53,866 nt of DNA from positions 1 to 53,866 of the IMG/VR virus record IMGVR_UViG_3300027709_000001. One strand, given 5' to 3'. The stretch is from a virus. Position numbers and translations under genes: made by a program. Under the pieces are notes generated by a model. That model saw only the letters and a list, made by a program, of their open reading frames with translations. It was not told the DNA's origin and made no database searches. Below, piece after piece: positions 41,099-49,351 of the stretch (positions within the stretch are counted from its first letter, which is position 1; each line of letters begins with the position of its first letter).

Positions 41099-44000
41099 TT
41101 AGAGCCCCGCAATTTCACCAGTATTTTTAAGCCTTAGCGGAATGTAAATAAACTCTACTGCTTTCACTGGTTCTATGGCTATATCTAAATAAAGCTCATT
41201 ACGATCAATTCTACTTGGTGTGTTGTTTGATTCATCACACACAACTAGGAAGTCATAAAGTGCTCTTTGACCAACTAACTCAAGTAACAAGCTATCTGCT
41301 TGTGCTTTGATTTCGTCTCGTGTAATCTTATCATTTGGTTCAAAGATATAAGGTTTAGCAAGTTTCTTAAGTTGTCCACGTAAGTAAATTACTAGTCTTG
41401 CAACGTTAATTCTATCTAAAGAACTAGCCCCTTTTGCTCTAGTTTTTTGTCCGTAGTTAACTAAACCTGCACCTGTTAAGAACGTTACTGGGTTAATGTT
41501 GTTACTATACAACGTGTCCCTTTGTCCTTCGTTAAGTGCAGTACTTACAAATTCGCCTTCGCTATCAATGTAACCTGCCGCACTAGCGTTTGTAATTCCA
41601 CCACGTCTTGTACCTGCTGGTGCAAACCATGGAAACGAAACGCTGTCGCTTAATGCTATAGTTCTAAGTATACCATGACTTGCTGGAACAACTACGTTGT
41701 TACCTGCGTTATCACTTGTGAATAAACTTGGATAAAATATACCTAAGTATTCATCACTAGTAACAAGTCCATCATCGTTATCTTCTGTTGCTAGAGCTAC
41801 GTTTTTACCCCAGTTATTAAGTGAAGTTGCATCTGGTGTTAATCTAAATGGACTATCTCCTACAATAAATGCACTTAGGCTTCTATCATAGTTTAATGTA
41901 ACCATTTCACCAATTAGCTCTGAGTATCCTGGGCAAGCCATTAAGTTAAAGATTCTTGATTCATCATCTCTAATTTTTTGGTTGCTGTTTACTAATGATT
42001 GTAATGCTTGTATAACAACTTTACGTTGAGCTTTACGTCCAAAGCTACCTGCACCATTTGTTTGGTTACCTGATTCAGTAACCCAACGGTGTGCATAGTA
42101 AGCCGATTGTGACTCGTCGCCAAATCTAATGTTGTCAGTTGCTGTGTTTACATAGTTACGAACAAATTTCTTAACATTAAATCCGCTTCTACGTAAGTTC
42201 CAAAGCAACATTCCTTTTGGATAAAGTGCTGGATCTGGAGCGTCAATATCAACAAAGTCACTTACTAATAGTGCCGCAATAGTTCCTTCTGTATCTGAAT
42301 TTGCACCTGCTGTGTTATAACGTGCATCTCCAAATAACACTCCGTCTTCTGTTGTTTGGTCACCGTTATCAAGTAAAGCAAATTTTAAAGTTGAACCATT
42401 GTATTTGTAAATCTTAGGATAGTTTTCAACATCTGCTGTTGAAATCCAAAGATCACCATTTTTAAGTGCAGTACCATCTGATTGTACAGTTGGTTCTGTT
42501 GCTGATACAATTGGTCCAGCTGGGTCAGTTTTATCTCCGTCAGCAACCGCATAAAACGGACTTGTTGCACTTTGATATCCTACCCATTTGCTACCATCAT
42601 GTATTAACATATCAACTTCGTCTACAATTGAACTGTACCAAATACGTCCATCTGTTGTTAAGGCAGTTGGAGCATCTGAACTTGCTGTAAATGTTAATAC
42701 TTGCCAGTTACTTGCTACCCAAGTATGAGTAGTGTCACCAGCCGGTACCGCATATAAATTAGGTGTTCCTGTTGTAGAATCTACATAAGAAACAAAGCCT
42801 GCTAATGTTAACAAGTTGTTAGTGTCTGCTATTCTAAAGTCACCACCATCATTATGTTCAATAACAATTCTGTTTGAAGCATCTACTGATGCAACAATGT
42901 TAGTGAATCCAGCAGTATTAATTGCACCTGCAACAACGTCTGCATCACTTGATGCGCCAGTTGTAACTATACCTGAAATTGTAACGTCAGCATTTAATGC
43001 CTCTTGTGCTACAATTCCTTCTTGTATATTAATTGCATAAGTTGCCGCTGTTAATTGTGTATCAATTATATTACTTACTATTCTAGTAGTACCTGTAGAA
43101 ACACGTCTGTGAATCTTAAAGTCTGCTACAATTGGTGTATCTTCTGCATTGTTATAATTAACATACAGCGTACCAACAGCTAGGTTAACACCTCCACCGG
43201 ATTTATCTAAATTATAAATCGCTGAATGATTTGTGCTATAAATTGGTGCTGTAATATCTTCCCAAAGTGCAGTTGTACCGTTAAATTTCTTAACTCTGTA
43301 ACGAGCGCCTACATTAGGTTCTGTAGTTTTAACCCAAATAGACCCAGTTGGTCTTGCAACTGTATCGCTAGATTTAAATGCTGGTACATCAGTGTGTGGA
43401 GTAATTTGTAGTATTGGTGAACCATAAGTTCCATCAGTTAACCCTACATCAGTAAACAAACTTTCAACGCCATTTTTAGCTATAGCAAGTTTACCGTCTG
43501 TAACTGAACCGTTACTTTGTGATGTACTATTAGAATAAATTTCTAATTTTCCATCAACTACTGCCGCACTTACACCTGTAACTGCCATTGTATTAATTGT
43601 TCCTGCAACATCTGATAAAGCTGTTCCACCAATTGCTGGTGAAAGCGTACCATTAATGCTTATCTTATGTGCCGCATCTAAAGTTGGGTTGCTTTCAGTT
43701 CCTCTAACAGTTGCGTGACTTGATGCCCATAAATCCGAACCTACTAGTTCCCAAGATCCTGAAGCGTTTTTGTAATATATTTTTTCTAATGTAGTTGTTG
43801 CAACAACGGCATAGTCACCTACTTTACCAACGGATGTTTTAGGTTTCCCTGCTGTTACTTTTGTTTCGTCTGTTATTACAGTTGGAATTTTATTTGTAAA
43901 GCTCTGTCCACCAGTAACAGTTGCCGCATTAGAATTCCATTCAAAAATACCCCATAGAGTATTTCCTGTGTCAAACCAATATGTTCCATCTGCAGGATTA

Positions 44001-44386
44001 GCCGCAGGAGCCGTAGCTGATGCAAGTAATTCTGTAGTATTTAAATCTGCTCTAGTTACATAAGCTCTGTTACTTACACCTAAGTATGAGTAAGCCGCTT
44101 GTAAGCCATATTCGTTTAATTCACTACCGTTAATCGGATTGTTATTAGTGTCTGTATAGAAACTTGGATCTCCAAATGTTTCTGTTAATTCTCTTTGAGA
44201 TGTTAGCAAGAATGGTGTTCCTGCTTGTGTTTTTGTTGTACCTGTTGCTGTTCCTGTTCCTGCACCGTTCGTCTTATCTTGTGCAGATACAAAGAATATC
44301 ATTGGTACTGTACCTGGTTCCGCCGGAGTATAAAAACTCTCGTCAATTACGGATACCTGTACGCCTGGTGATACTAAATTAGCCAT
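41099..44386 (-). CDS. 18: tail sheath protein gp18, oversized
   Basis: 1,095 aa against 659 in T4. Residues 1-115 are the N-terminal sheath domain (MANLVSPGVQVSVIDESF), and about 695-1095 are the conserved core and C-terminal handshake domain (DRINVARLVIYLRGQLKKLA, then a final IPLRLKNTGEIAGL). Between them lies an insert of about 570 residues with repeats of a Gly-Trp module, such as DGTYWFDT (133-140), GSIWVKTT (348-355), GRIWYSS (580-586) and GDLWIST (644-650), each followed by a Y/F-N-G-W hairpin. These should project from the contractile sheath and may bind glycans. Confidence 0.92.
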   Translation of the reverse strand: MANLVSPGVQVSVIDESFYTPAEPGTVPMIFFVSAQDKTNGAGTGTATGTTKTQAGTPFLLTSQRELTETFGDPSFYTDTNNNPINGSELNEYGLQAAYSYLGVSNRAYVTRADLNTTELLASATAPAANPADGTYWFDTGNTLWGIFEWNSNAATVTGGQSFTNKIPTVITDETKVTAGKPKTSVGKVGDYAVVATTTLEKIYYKNASGSWELVGSDLWASSHATVRGTESNPTLDAAHKISINGTLSPAIGGTALSDVAGTINTMAVTGVSAAVVDGKLEIYSNSTSQSNGSVTDGKLAIAKNGVESLFTDVGLTDGTYGSPILQITPHTDVPAFKSSDTVARPTGSIWVKTTEPNVGARYRVKKFNGTTALWEDITAPIYSTNHSAIYNLDKSGGGVNLAVGTLYVNYNNAEDTPIVADFKIHRRVSTGTTRIVSNIIDTQLTAATYAINIQEGIVAQEALNADVTISGIVTTGASSDADVVAGAINTAGFTNIVASVDASNRIVIEHNDGGDFRIADTNNLLTLAGFVSYVDSTTGTPNLYAVPAGDTTHTWVASNWQVLTFTASSDAPTALTTDGRIWYSSIVDEVDMLIHDGSKWVGYQSATSPFYAVADGDKTDPAGPIVSATEPTVQSDGTALKNGDLWISTADVENYPKIYKYNGSTLKFALLDNGDQTTEDGVLFGDARYNTAGANSDTEGTIAALLVSDFVDIDAPDPALYPKGMLLWNLRRSGFNVKKFVRNYVNTATDNIRFGDESQSAYYAHRWVTESGNQTNGAGSFGRKAQRKVVIQALQSLVNSNQKIRDDESRIFNLMACPGYSELIGEMVTLNYDRSLSAFIVGDSPFRLTPDATSLNNWGKNVALATEDNDDGLVTSDEYLGIFYPSLFTSDNAGNNVVVPASHGILRTIALSDSVSFPWFAPAGTRRGGITNASAAGYIDSEGEFVSTALNEGQRDTLYSNNINPVTFLTGAGLVNYGQKTRAKGASSLDRINVARLVIYLRGQLKKLAKPYIFEPNDKITRDEIKAQADSLLLELVGQRALYDFLVVCDESNNTPSRIDRNELYLDIAIEPVKAVEFIYIPLRLKNTGEIAGL

Positions 44387-44419
44387 TGTATGTTCTCCCG
44401 TTGGACATCATGTTACTAG

Positions 44420-44427
44420 TATTTATA
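44420..44427 (-). promoter_or_regulatory. T4-type late promoter for gp18, perfect match
   Basis: TATAAATA on the minus strand, 33 nt before the sheath ATG. The 123-bp gap 44387-44509 holds this and a divergent late promoter (44497-44504); nothing else was seen in it. Confidence 0.85.
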
Positions 44428-44496
44428 CAAACCGCCCAAAATCACCCCGGAATGATACGCTAATAAATCAAACAAAAGGGAAACGAAAAGGGGAGG

Positions 44497-44504
44497 TATA
44501 AATA
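44497..44504 (+). promoter_or_regulatory. T4-type late promoter, leaderless geometry
   Basis: Perfect TATAAATA on the plus strand, 5 nt before the ATG at 44510. A GGGGAGG sits just upstream of the promoter and would not be in a message starting at the usual site. Confidence 0.75.
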
Positions 44505-44509
44505 TTACT

Positions 44510-44848
44510 ATGAGACCTTTATGCAAATGCGGTAAAAAGCCGGTAGCACTTAATTATTATAAGGAAGGCGTCCCTTATTATAGGAGCCTTTGTGAAAGCT
44601 GTTCCAAGCGTGGAGGTAAAAAACCTGGATTACCTAAGTGGGCTCTTGCTGGATATAAACAAAAAAGTATTTGTGATAAGTGTGGATTTCGTAGTAAGCA
44701 TAAAGAACAATTTCATGTTTACTATGTAGATGGAAATCTTAATAATATTCGTACATCAAACTTAAAAACAGTTTGTGCTAATTGTAGTAAGATTTTATAT
44801 AAGGAAGGTATTAAATGGTCAACAGGAGATCTTGTACCTGATTTTTAA
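44510..44848 (+). CDS. HNH-like zinc protein with altered catalytic site
   Basis: 112 aa. N-terminal knuckles CKC (5-7) and CESC (about 28-31). C-terminal CDKC, then FHVYYVDGNLNNIRTSNLKT and CANC follow an HNH layout. The usual catalytic His pair before the DGN turn is replaced by Tyr-Tyr, so nuclease activity may be lost or changed. It may be a DNA-binding late protein. Its 3' end overlaps the dNMP kinase gene by 38 nt, tail to tail. Confidence 0.7.
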   Translation: MRPLCKCGKKPVALNYYKEGVPYYRSLCESCSKRGGKKPGLPKWALAGYKQKSICDKCGFRSKHKEQFHVYYVDGNLNNIRTSNLKTVCANCSKILYKEGIKWSTGDLVPDF

Positions 44849-45419
44849 GTTCAGGAACAGTACCATTATTGTTGATAATATGTTTGAATTTAGTTTGTGC
44901 CCAAGCCCATTCACTAGGGTGTACATCTTTAGGTTCAACGCCTAATACTTTATATTCTGTAAACCAAGCTGGATCTTCTCCACGTTTAACACGCCAAACT
45001 TCTCCGTTAATTTCATACAGCATTTTAGCTTCATTTGGAAAACGTGTATCTGGAATAACATAGTTAATACCTGGATTATCTAATATTTTCTTCTTAGTTA
45101 AACTAACCCATATACCGTCATAAAATCCGTTACGCATACACTCTGTACCAAATAATTGTAATACTAGTCTAGGTGTAATTTCACGGCCTATTTCATTAGT
45201 CCAGTAAGTATCTACTTTTTCACGCCATTCTCTACTTTCAGCAGTCTTACCATCAAGCAATTCGCGGTCCCAATCAAACATAGCTGATATACTATCTTTT
45301 AGTTTATCTGCAAATGAAATTTTTTGGAAATTATGCTCTTTAATTAAATAATCCGCTATTGTATCTTTACCTGAGCTAATAAGCCCACAGATTCCAATTA
45401 CCATTTGGTTATTCCTCAT
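44811..45419 (-). CDS. 1: deoxynucleoside monophosphate kinase gp1
   Basis: 202 aa. Walker A GLISSGKDT (12-20), WDRELLDGKTAESREWRE (about 49-66), and a lid region with PDTRFPNEA (about 123-131) match the T4 gp1 family. It phosphorylates dNMPs (in T4 dGMP, dTMP and hm-dCMP) for replication. It has its own promoter and an 11-nt gap to the -10 box. Confidence 0.9.
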   Translation of the reverse strand: MRNNQMVIGICGLISSGKDTIADYLIKEHNFQKISFADKLKDSISAMFDWDRELLDGKTAESREWREKVDTYWTNEIGREITPRLVLQLFGTECMRNGFYDGIWVSLTKKKILDNPGINYVIPDTRFPNEAKMLYEINGEVWRVKRGEDPAWFTEYKVLGVEPKDVHPSEWAWAQTKFKHIINNNGTVPELKNQVQDLLLTI

Positions 45420-45430
45420 ATTAAGTTTAT

Positions 45431-45459
45431 ATTATACGAGGAATTTAGTTAAATGTCAA
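45431..45459 (-). promoter_or_regulatory. sigma70-type promoter for dNMP kinase
   Basis: TTGACA (45454-45459), a 17-bp spacer and TATAAT (45431-45436) on the minus strand, 11 nt before the ATG at 45419. The leader would be about 5 nt. Confidence 0.87.
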
Positions 45460-45467
45460 GTGTAATT

Positions 45468-46226
45468 TTAACCAATTGAGAAGCCGTATCCTTGACCACC
45501 TGCAACTTGTGTTTTAAGTTCTTCGTCAAGTTTTTCCATTTCAGCAATAGCTTCGGCTTTTAGAGCATCACCATTAAGTGATGTACCACCTTGTGGACCA
45601 GCTACTGTGGCAAATTTGCTTCGTGCTTCACCAAGCATATATTTACAAGTAGCGAGTGTATAATCTTTTAACCATTGTTGGGCTAGATAATCTAGTAAAA
45701 GCTGACTATCTGGACGATAGTTATAAGCATATAATAGTAAATCTTCTTCAGCTCGTGGTCGTTGTAATATTACTAATTCTTTAGTAGTAGTATTCCATTT
45801 AAATTCAATAAAACTACCAAACATTCTTCCAACAAGTTCTTGGTATTGTGAGAACAATTCGTATGTAGCTAACCCACCCATATTTGTACTTGCTAATAGA
45901 TAGGTATTTGTATATGCTAAATTAAATGGTTCAAATAATGTACCACCATCTCCACCACCAGTACGTGATCCTATTGAACGTCTATGTATACGTCTAACTT
46001 CAACAACTTCTTGTGGTAGAATATAAGTATTCTGATCAATTATTGTAGGTAAAAACAAATACGATTCTTCAACAGAATTATCAGATCGTTGCCTAAATTT
46101 AGCAAGTGCTTTTTTAAGTGCTTCTTCATAATGAGCTGGATCCAGCTCAACATCGACCATACCCCCACCTAATGATAGGTTTACATAATCGTATACTTCT
46201 TGTTTTTGTGTTGCTAAATCGCTCAT
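45468..46226 (-). CDS. 13: neck protein gp13
   Basis: 252 aa from the ATG at 46226 (MSDLATQKQEV), which has GGAGAG 8 nt upstream; an earlier in-frame ATG overlaps the promoter's start region. LGGGMVDVELDPAHYEEALKKALAKFRQRSD and a C-terminal block with a Tyr-rich stretch (LLLYAYNYRPDSQLL) match marine T4-like gp13. It helps to close filled heads with gp14. It is divergent from gp14. Confidence 0.82.
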   Translation of the reverse strand: MSDLATQKQEVYDYVNLSLGGGMVDVELDPAHYEEALKKALAKFRQRSDNSVEESYLFLPTIIDQNTYILPQEVVEVRRIHRRSIGSRTGGGDGGTLFEPFNLAYTNTYLLASTNMGGLATYELFSQYQELVGRMFGSFIEFKWNTTTKELVILQRPRAEEDLLLYAYNYRPDSQLLLDYLAQQWLKDYTLATCKYMLGEARSKFATVAGPQGGTSLNGDALKAEAIAEMEKLDEELKTQVAGGQGYGFSIG

Positions 46227-46244
46227 ATGTATGCTCTCCATATG

Positions 46245-46252
46245 TATTTATC
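46245..46252 (-). promoter_or_regulatory. T4-type late promoter for gp13
   Basis: GATAAATA on the minus strand, 18 nt before the ATG at 46226. It forms a divergent late promoter pair with 46267-46274. Confidence 0.75.
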
Positions 46253-46266
46253 GGGAACCGACATCG

Positions 46267-46274
46267 AATAAATA
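46267..46274 (+). promoter_or_regulatory. T4-type late promoter for gp14 and the plus-strand operon
   Basis: AATAAATA on the plus strand, 8 nt before the ATG at 46283. As no other promoter is evident downstream, it may also drive the Nudix-to-oxygenase genes up to 53086. Confidence 0.72.
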
Positions 46275-46282
46275 CTGTTACG

Positions 46283-47440
46283 ATGCCTAAACTTACACTA
46301 TATAAACCCGAACGCGGTGACGATTATGTCTTTTTGGATAGACATATCAGTGAAATGTTCACTGTTGGTGGAACTGACGTATTTGTCCACAAATATTTAG
46401 GACCACAAAATCCTGATGAAGCTGATGCTACGGCTGATAAACCTCGTTATGATGCAGTAAAAGAAACAAATATACAGGATATGTTATTCCTAGAAAATAG
46501 GGATAGAAAGTATGATCCTGATATCTATCATCTCAGAGGCATTTACAATGTGCAAGATATTGACTTTGATATGAGTCAATTTGGATTATTCCTACAAAAT
46601 GACACATTGTTTATGACTATACATATTAATGATAGTGTTCAGACATTAGGAAGAAAAATAATGTCTGGTGATGTAATAGAATTACCACATTTAAAAGATC
46701 CTCACGCACTTAATGATTTTAATCTTGCATTAAAACGTTATTATGTAGTTGAAGATGTTAATAGAGCGGCAGAAGGATTTAGTCAAACTTGGTATCCGCA
46801 TTTATATCGTGTTAAATTAAAACAAATAGTTGATAGTCAAGAGTTTAAAGAAATACTTGACCTACCTGCAGAAGAAGGCTCAGCTAATACACTACGTGAT
46901 GTGTTGTCTACGTATGAACAAGAAATGCAAATTAATGAGGCAGTTGTTGCTCAAGCAGAAGCTGATGCACCTAAGTCAGGTTATGAAACACAACATTTAT
47001 ATACATTACAAGTTGATAAAGAAGGTAAACCTGAACTTGTTACAACAGACATTGATACATTAGATGCAAGTCAAGCCGGACTATTAGCAGATAGAGTTAA
47101 CCAAACACCTGAACGACTTGGTTATGATGGTTACTTATTAGGTGATGGAATAGCACCAAACGGAGAAGCATTCGGACATGGTATAGGATTTCCAACAACT
47201 CAAATTAAAGGTGATTATTTCTTAAGAACAGATTTCTTACCTAATAGATTATTTAGGTATGATGGGAACAGGTGGATTAAAATGGAAGACTCAGTACGTA
47301 TGACATTAACTAATACAGATACAAGAGCTACACAAAAAACTGGCTTTGTTAATAACGCAACAGAAAATGTAATAGGCGGCGAGACAGTTAAAGAACGTCA
47401 ACCTTTGTCTAAAGCAGTTAAACCAAAGGCAGATAACTAA
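46283..47440 (+). CDS. 14: neck protein gp14
   Basis: 385 aa from the ATG at 46283; the frame is open further upstream but that would run through both late promoters and into gp13. FLDRHISEMFTVGGTDVFVHKYLGP (about 16-40) is the hallmark of marine T4-like gp14. It is longer than T4 gp14 (256 aa) by a C-terminal extension. Overlaps gp15 by one base (TAATG). Confidence 0.85.
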   Translation: MPKLTLYKPERGDDYVFLDRHISEMFTVGGTDVFVHKYLGPQNPDEADATADKPRYDAVKETNIQDMLFLENRDRKYDPDIYHLRGIYNVQDIDFDMSQFGLFLQNDTLFMTIHINDSVQTLGRKIMSGDVIELPHLKDPHALNDFNLALKRYYVVEDVNRAAEGFSQTWYPHLYRVKLKQIVDSQEFKEILDLPAEEGSANTLRDVLSTYEQEMQINEAVVAQAEADAPKSGYETQHLYTLQVDKEGKPELVTTDIDTLDASQAGLLADRVNQTPERLGYDGYLLGDGIAPNGEAFGHGIGFPTTQIKGDYFLRTDFLPNRLFRYDGNRWIKMEDSVRMTLTNTDTRATQKTGFVNNATENVIGGETVKERQPLSKAVKPKADN

Positions 47441-48894
47441 TGCAACATTTTTATGACGGACAAATAAGACGTTACATTACTCAACTTATAAGGTTGTTTA
47501 GTAACTTTTCTTACAAAGATGGCAAAGGTAACTTAACACAAATACCTGTTATGTATGGTGATATTACTCGTCAGGTTGGTCATATTATACGTGATAATAG
47601 CGAAAATAAGATTCCTAGTGCTCCTAGAATATCTGTTTATATTACAGCATTGGCTATGGATAGACAAAGAACAGCTGATGCAACGTATGTAGGAAAAATA
47701 CATTTACGTGAAAGAACTTACGATGTTGATGGGAAAGAATATTTAAATACGCAAGGTCAAAACTATACAGTAGAACGTTTAATGCCTACTCCGTTTAATT
47801 TAGGAGTTAATGTAGATATTTGGTCAACAAATACAGAACAAAAATTACAAATAATAGAACAAATATTAACATTGTTTAATCCAAGTTTAGAAATTCAAAC
47901 AACTGACAATTACGTTGATTGGACAAGTTTAAGTGTAGTACACTTGGAAAACATTACATTTTCTACTAGAAGTATTCCTATGGGTACAGAAAGTGAAATT
48001 GATGTTGGACAATTAACGTTTGAAACACCTATTTGGTTATCACCTCCTGCTAAAGTTAAAAAGCTAGGGGTTATAACAAGTGTTGTAATGAGTATTTTTG
48101 ATGAAACTAAAGGAACAATTGATTTAGGTGCTTCACAACCTGAACTTAAACGTTATGATGATAGTGAATCACAAGATGTTAAAGGTGATGATGCTACAAG
48201 TACTAAACATAAAAAATCAGCTACAGCAACTAGAGCCGATGCTGTATCATTAGCAATTACTACATTTAAAGATTATGACTTAATAGTAACTAATAATATT
48301 GCTGTACTTGGTGACAAGGGTGTTGCAGGTGAACTTAATTGGCGTGTAGTTTTAGATTCGTTACCTGGACAATACCAAGCAGGATTAAGTAAAATTTATT
48401 TAAACAGATTAGACATCGGTAGTGTTATAGGAACTATTGCACATAACGAATTAGATGAAACACAACTTATTGTAAACTGGGATACAGATACTATTCCAAC
48501 TAATTCTGTGTTTGATGGACCAGCAGTTACTAAAGGAACTATTGATTATATAATTGATCCAACAAGAACTAATCCTACAAGTATTAAAACAAGTGGCACT
48601 AGAATTTTATTACTAGGTGATATTGGAGACCAGACTAATGTAGATGGTGCAGATGCTTGGAAAGATATCAGTGGCAATGATTTAATTGCATCAGAAAATG
48701 ATATAATTGAATGGGATAATAATGCTTGGACTATAGTATTCAATGCTAGTGATAATGATGGTTCTGATTCAACTGTAGATATAAAGTATACAACCAACCT
48801 TAATACCGGAATCCAATATAAATGGGACGGTACATCATGGACATTGAGCTTCGAAGGCGAATATCGAAAAGGCACCTGGAGGTTAGAATTATAG
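47440..48894 (+). CDS. 15: tail sheath stabiliser/terminator gp15
   Basis: 484 aa. The first 230 residues match gp15 (FYDGQIRRYITQLIRLFSNF, IPVMYGD, APRISVYITALAMD, IWSTNTEQKLQIIEQILTLF), which caps the tail and joins it to the neck. T4 gp15 is 272 aa; here about 220 extra residues follow, beta-rich, ending in a GIQYKWDGTSWTLSFEG module like those in the sheath insert. Confidence 0.85.
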   Translation: MQHFYDGQIRRYITQLIRLFSNFSYKDGKGNLTQIPVMYGDITRQVGHIIRDNSENKIPSAPRISVYITALAMDRQRTADATYVGKIHLRERTYDVDGKEYLNTQGQNYTVERLMPTPFNLGVNVDIWSTNTEQKLQIIEQILTLFNPSLEIQTTDNYVDWTSLSVVHLENITFSTRSIPMGTESEIDVGQLTFETPIWLSPPAKVKKLGVITSVVMSIFDETKGTIDLGASQPELKRYDDSESQDVKGDDATSTKHKKSATATRADAVSLAITTFKDYDLIVTNNIAVLGDKGVAGELNWRVVLDSLPGQYQAGLSKIYLNRLDIGSVIGTIAHNELDETQLIVNWDTDTIPTNSVFDGPAVTKGTIDYIIDPTRTNPTSIKTSGTRILLLGDIGDQTNVDGADAWKDISGNDLIASENDIIEWDNNAWTIVFNASDNDGSDSTVDIKYTTNLNTGIQYKWDGTSWTLSFEGEYRKGTWRLEL

Positions 48895-48907
48895 CATAAT
48901 TATTAGT

Positions 48908-49351
48908 ATGACTAATATTATATGTAGTGGTGCTCTCTTTTACACATTAGATACACAAAGATTTTTATTTTTACATAGAGTACAAAGCAAACAAAATAAC
49001 GTTTGGGGGCTTGTTGGTGGTACTAATGAAAGCGAAGAGATTCCATTTCAAGCATTACAACGTGAAATTAAAGAAGAAATTGGTTCTATACCAGATATAA
49101 TAAAGTCTATTCCCTTAGAAACATTCGTTAGTAGAGATGACAAATTCAATTTTCATACATATCTTTGCGTAATAAAAACAGAATTTATTCCAAAATTAAA
49201 TGAAGAACATAATGGATATGCTTGGGTTAGTTTTAATAACTGGCCTAAACCATTACATCAAGGGCTACGTAATACATTACAAAATAAAACAAATTTAACA
49301 AAATTAGAAACGGTATTTAAATTAGTATCATTAATGGAGAAGCATGATTAA
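48908..49351 (+). CDS. Nudix hydrolase
   Basis: 147 aa. The Nudix box is complete: GGTNESEEIPFQALQREIKEE (split about 39-59), G-x5-E-x7-R-E-x2-E-E. It cleaves a nucleoside diphosphate linked to another group. Next to HldE it may handle ADP-sugars or related intermediates. Overlaps hldE by 8 nt. Confidence 0.88.
   Translation: MTNIICSGALFYTLDTQRFLFLHRVQSKQNNVWGLVGGTNESEEIPFQALQREIKEEIGSIPDIIKSIPLETFVSRDDKFNFHTYLCVIKTEFIPKLNEEHNGYAWVSFNNWPKPLHQGLRNTLQNKTNLTKLETVFKLVSLMEKHD

Noticed and set aside
46118-46282. N-terminal extension of gp14
   Set aside because: It would cross both divergent late promoters and the gp13 coding start; the ATG at 46283 matches the family start.
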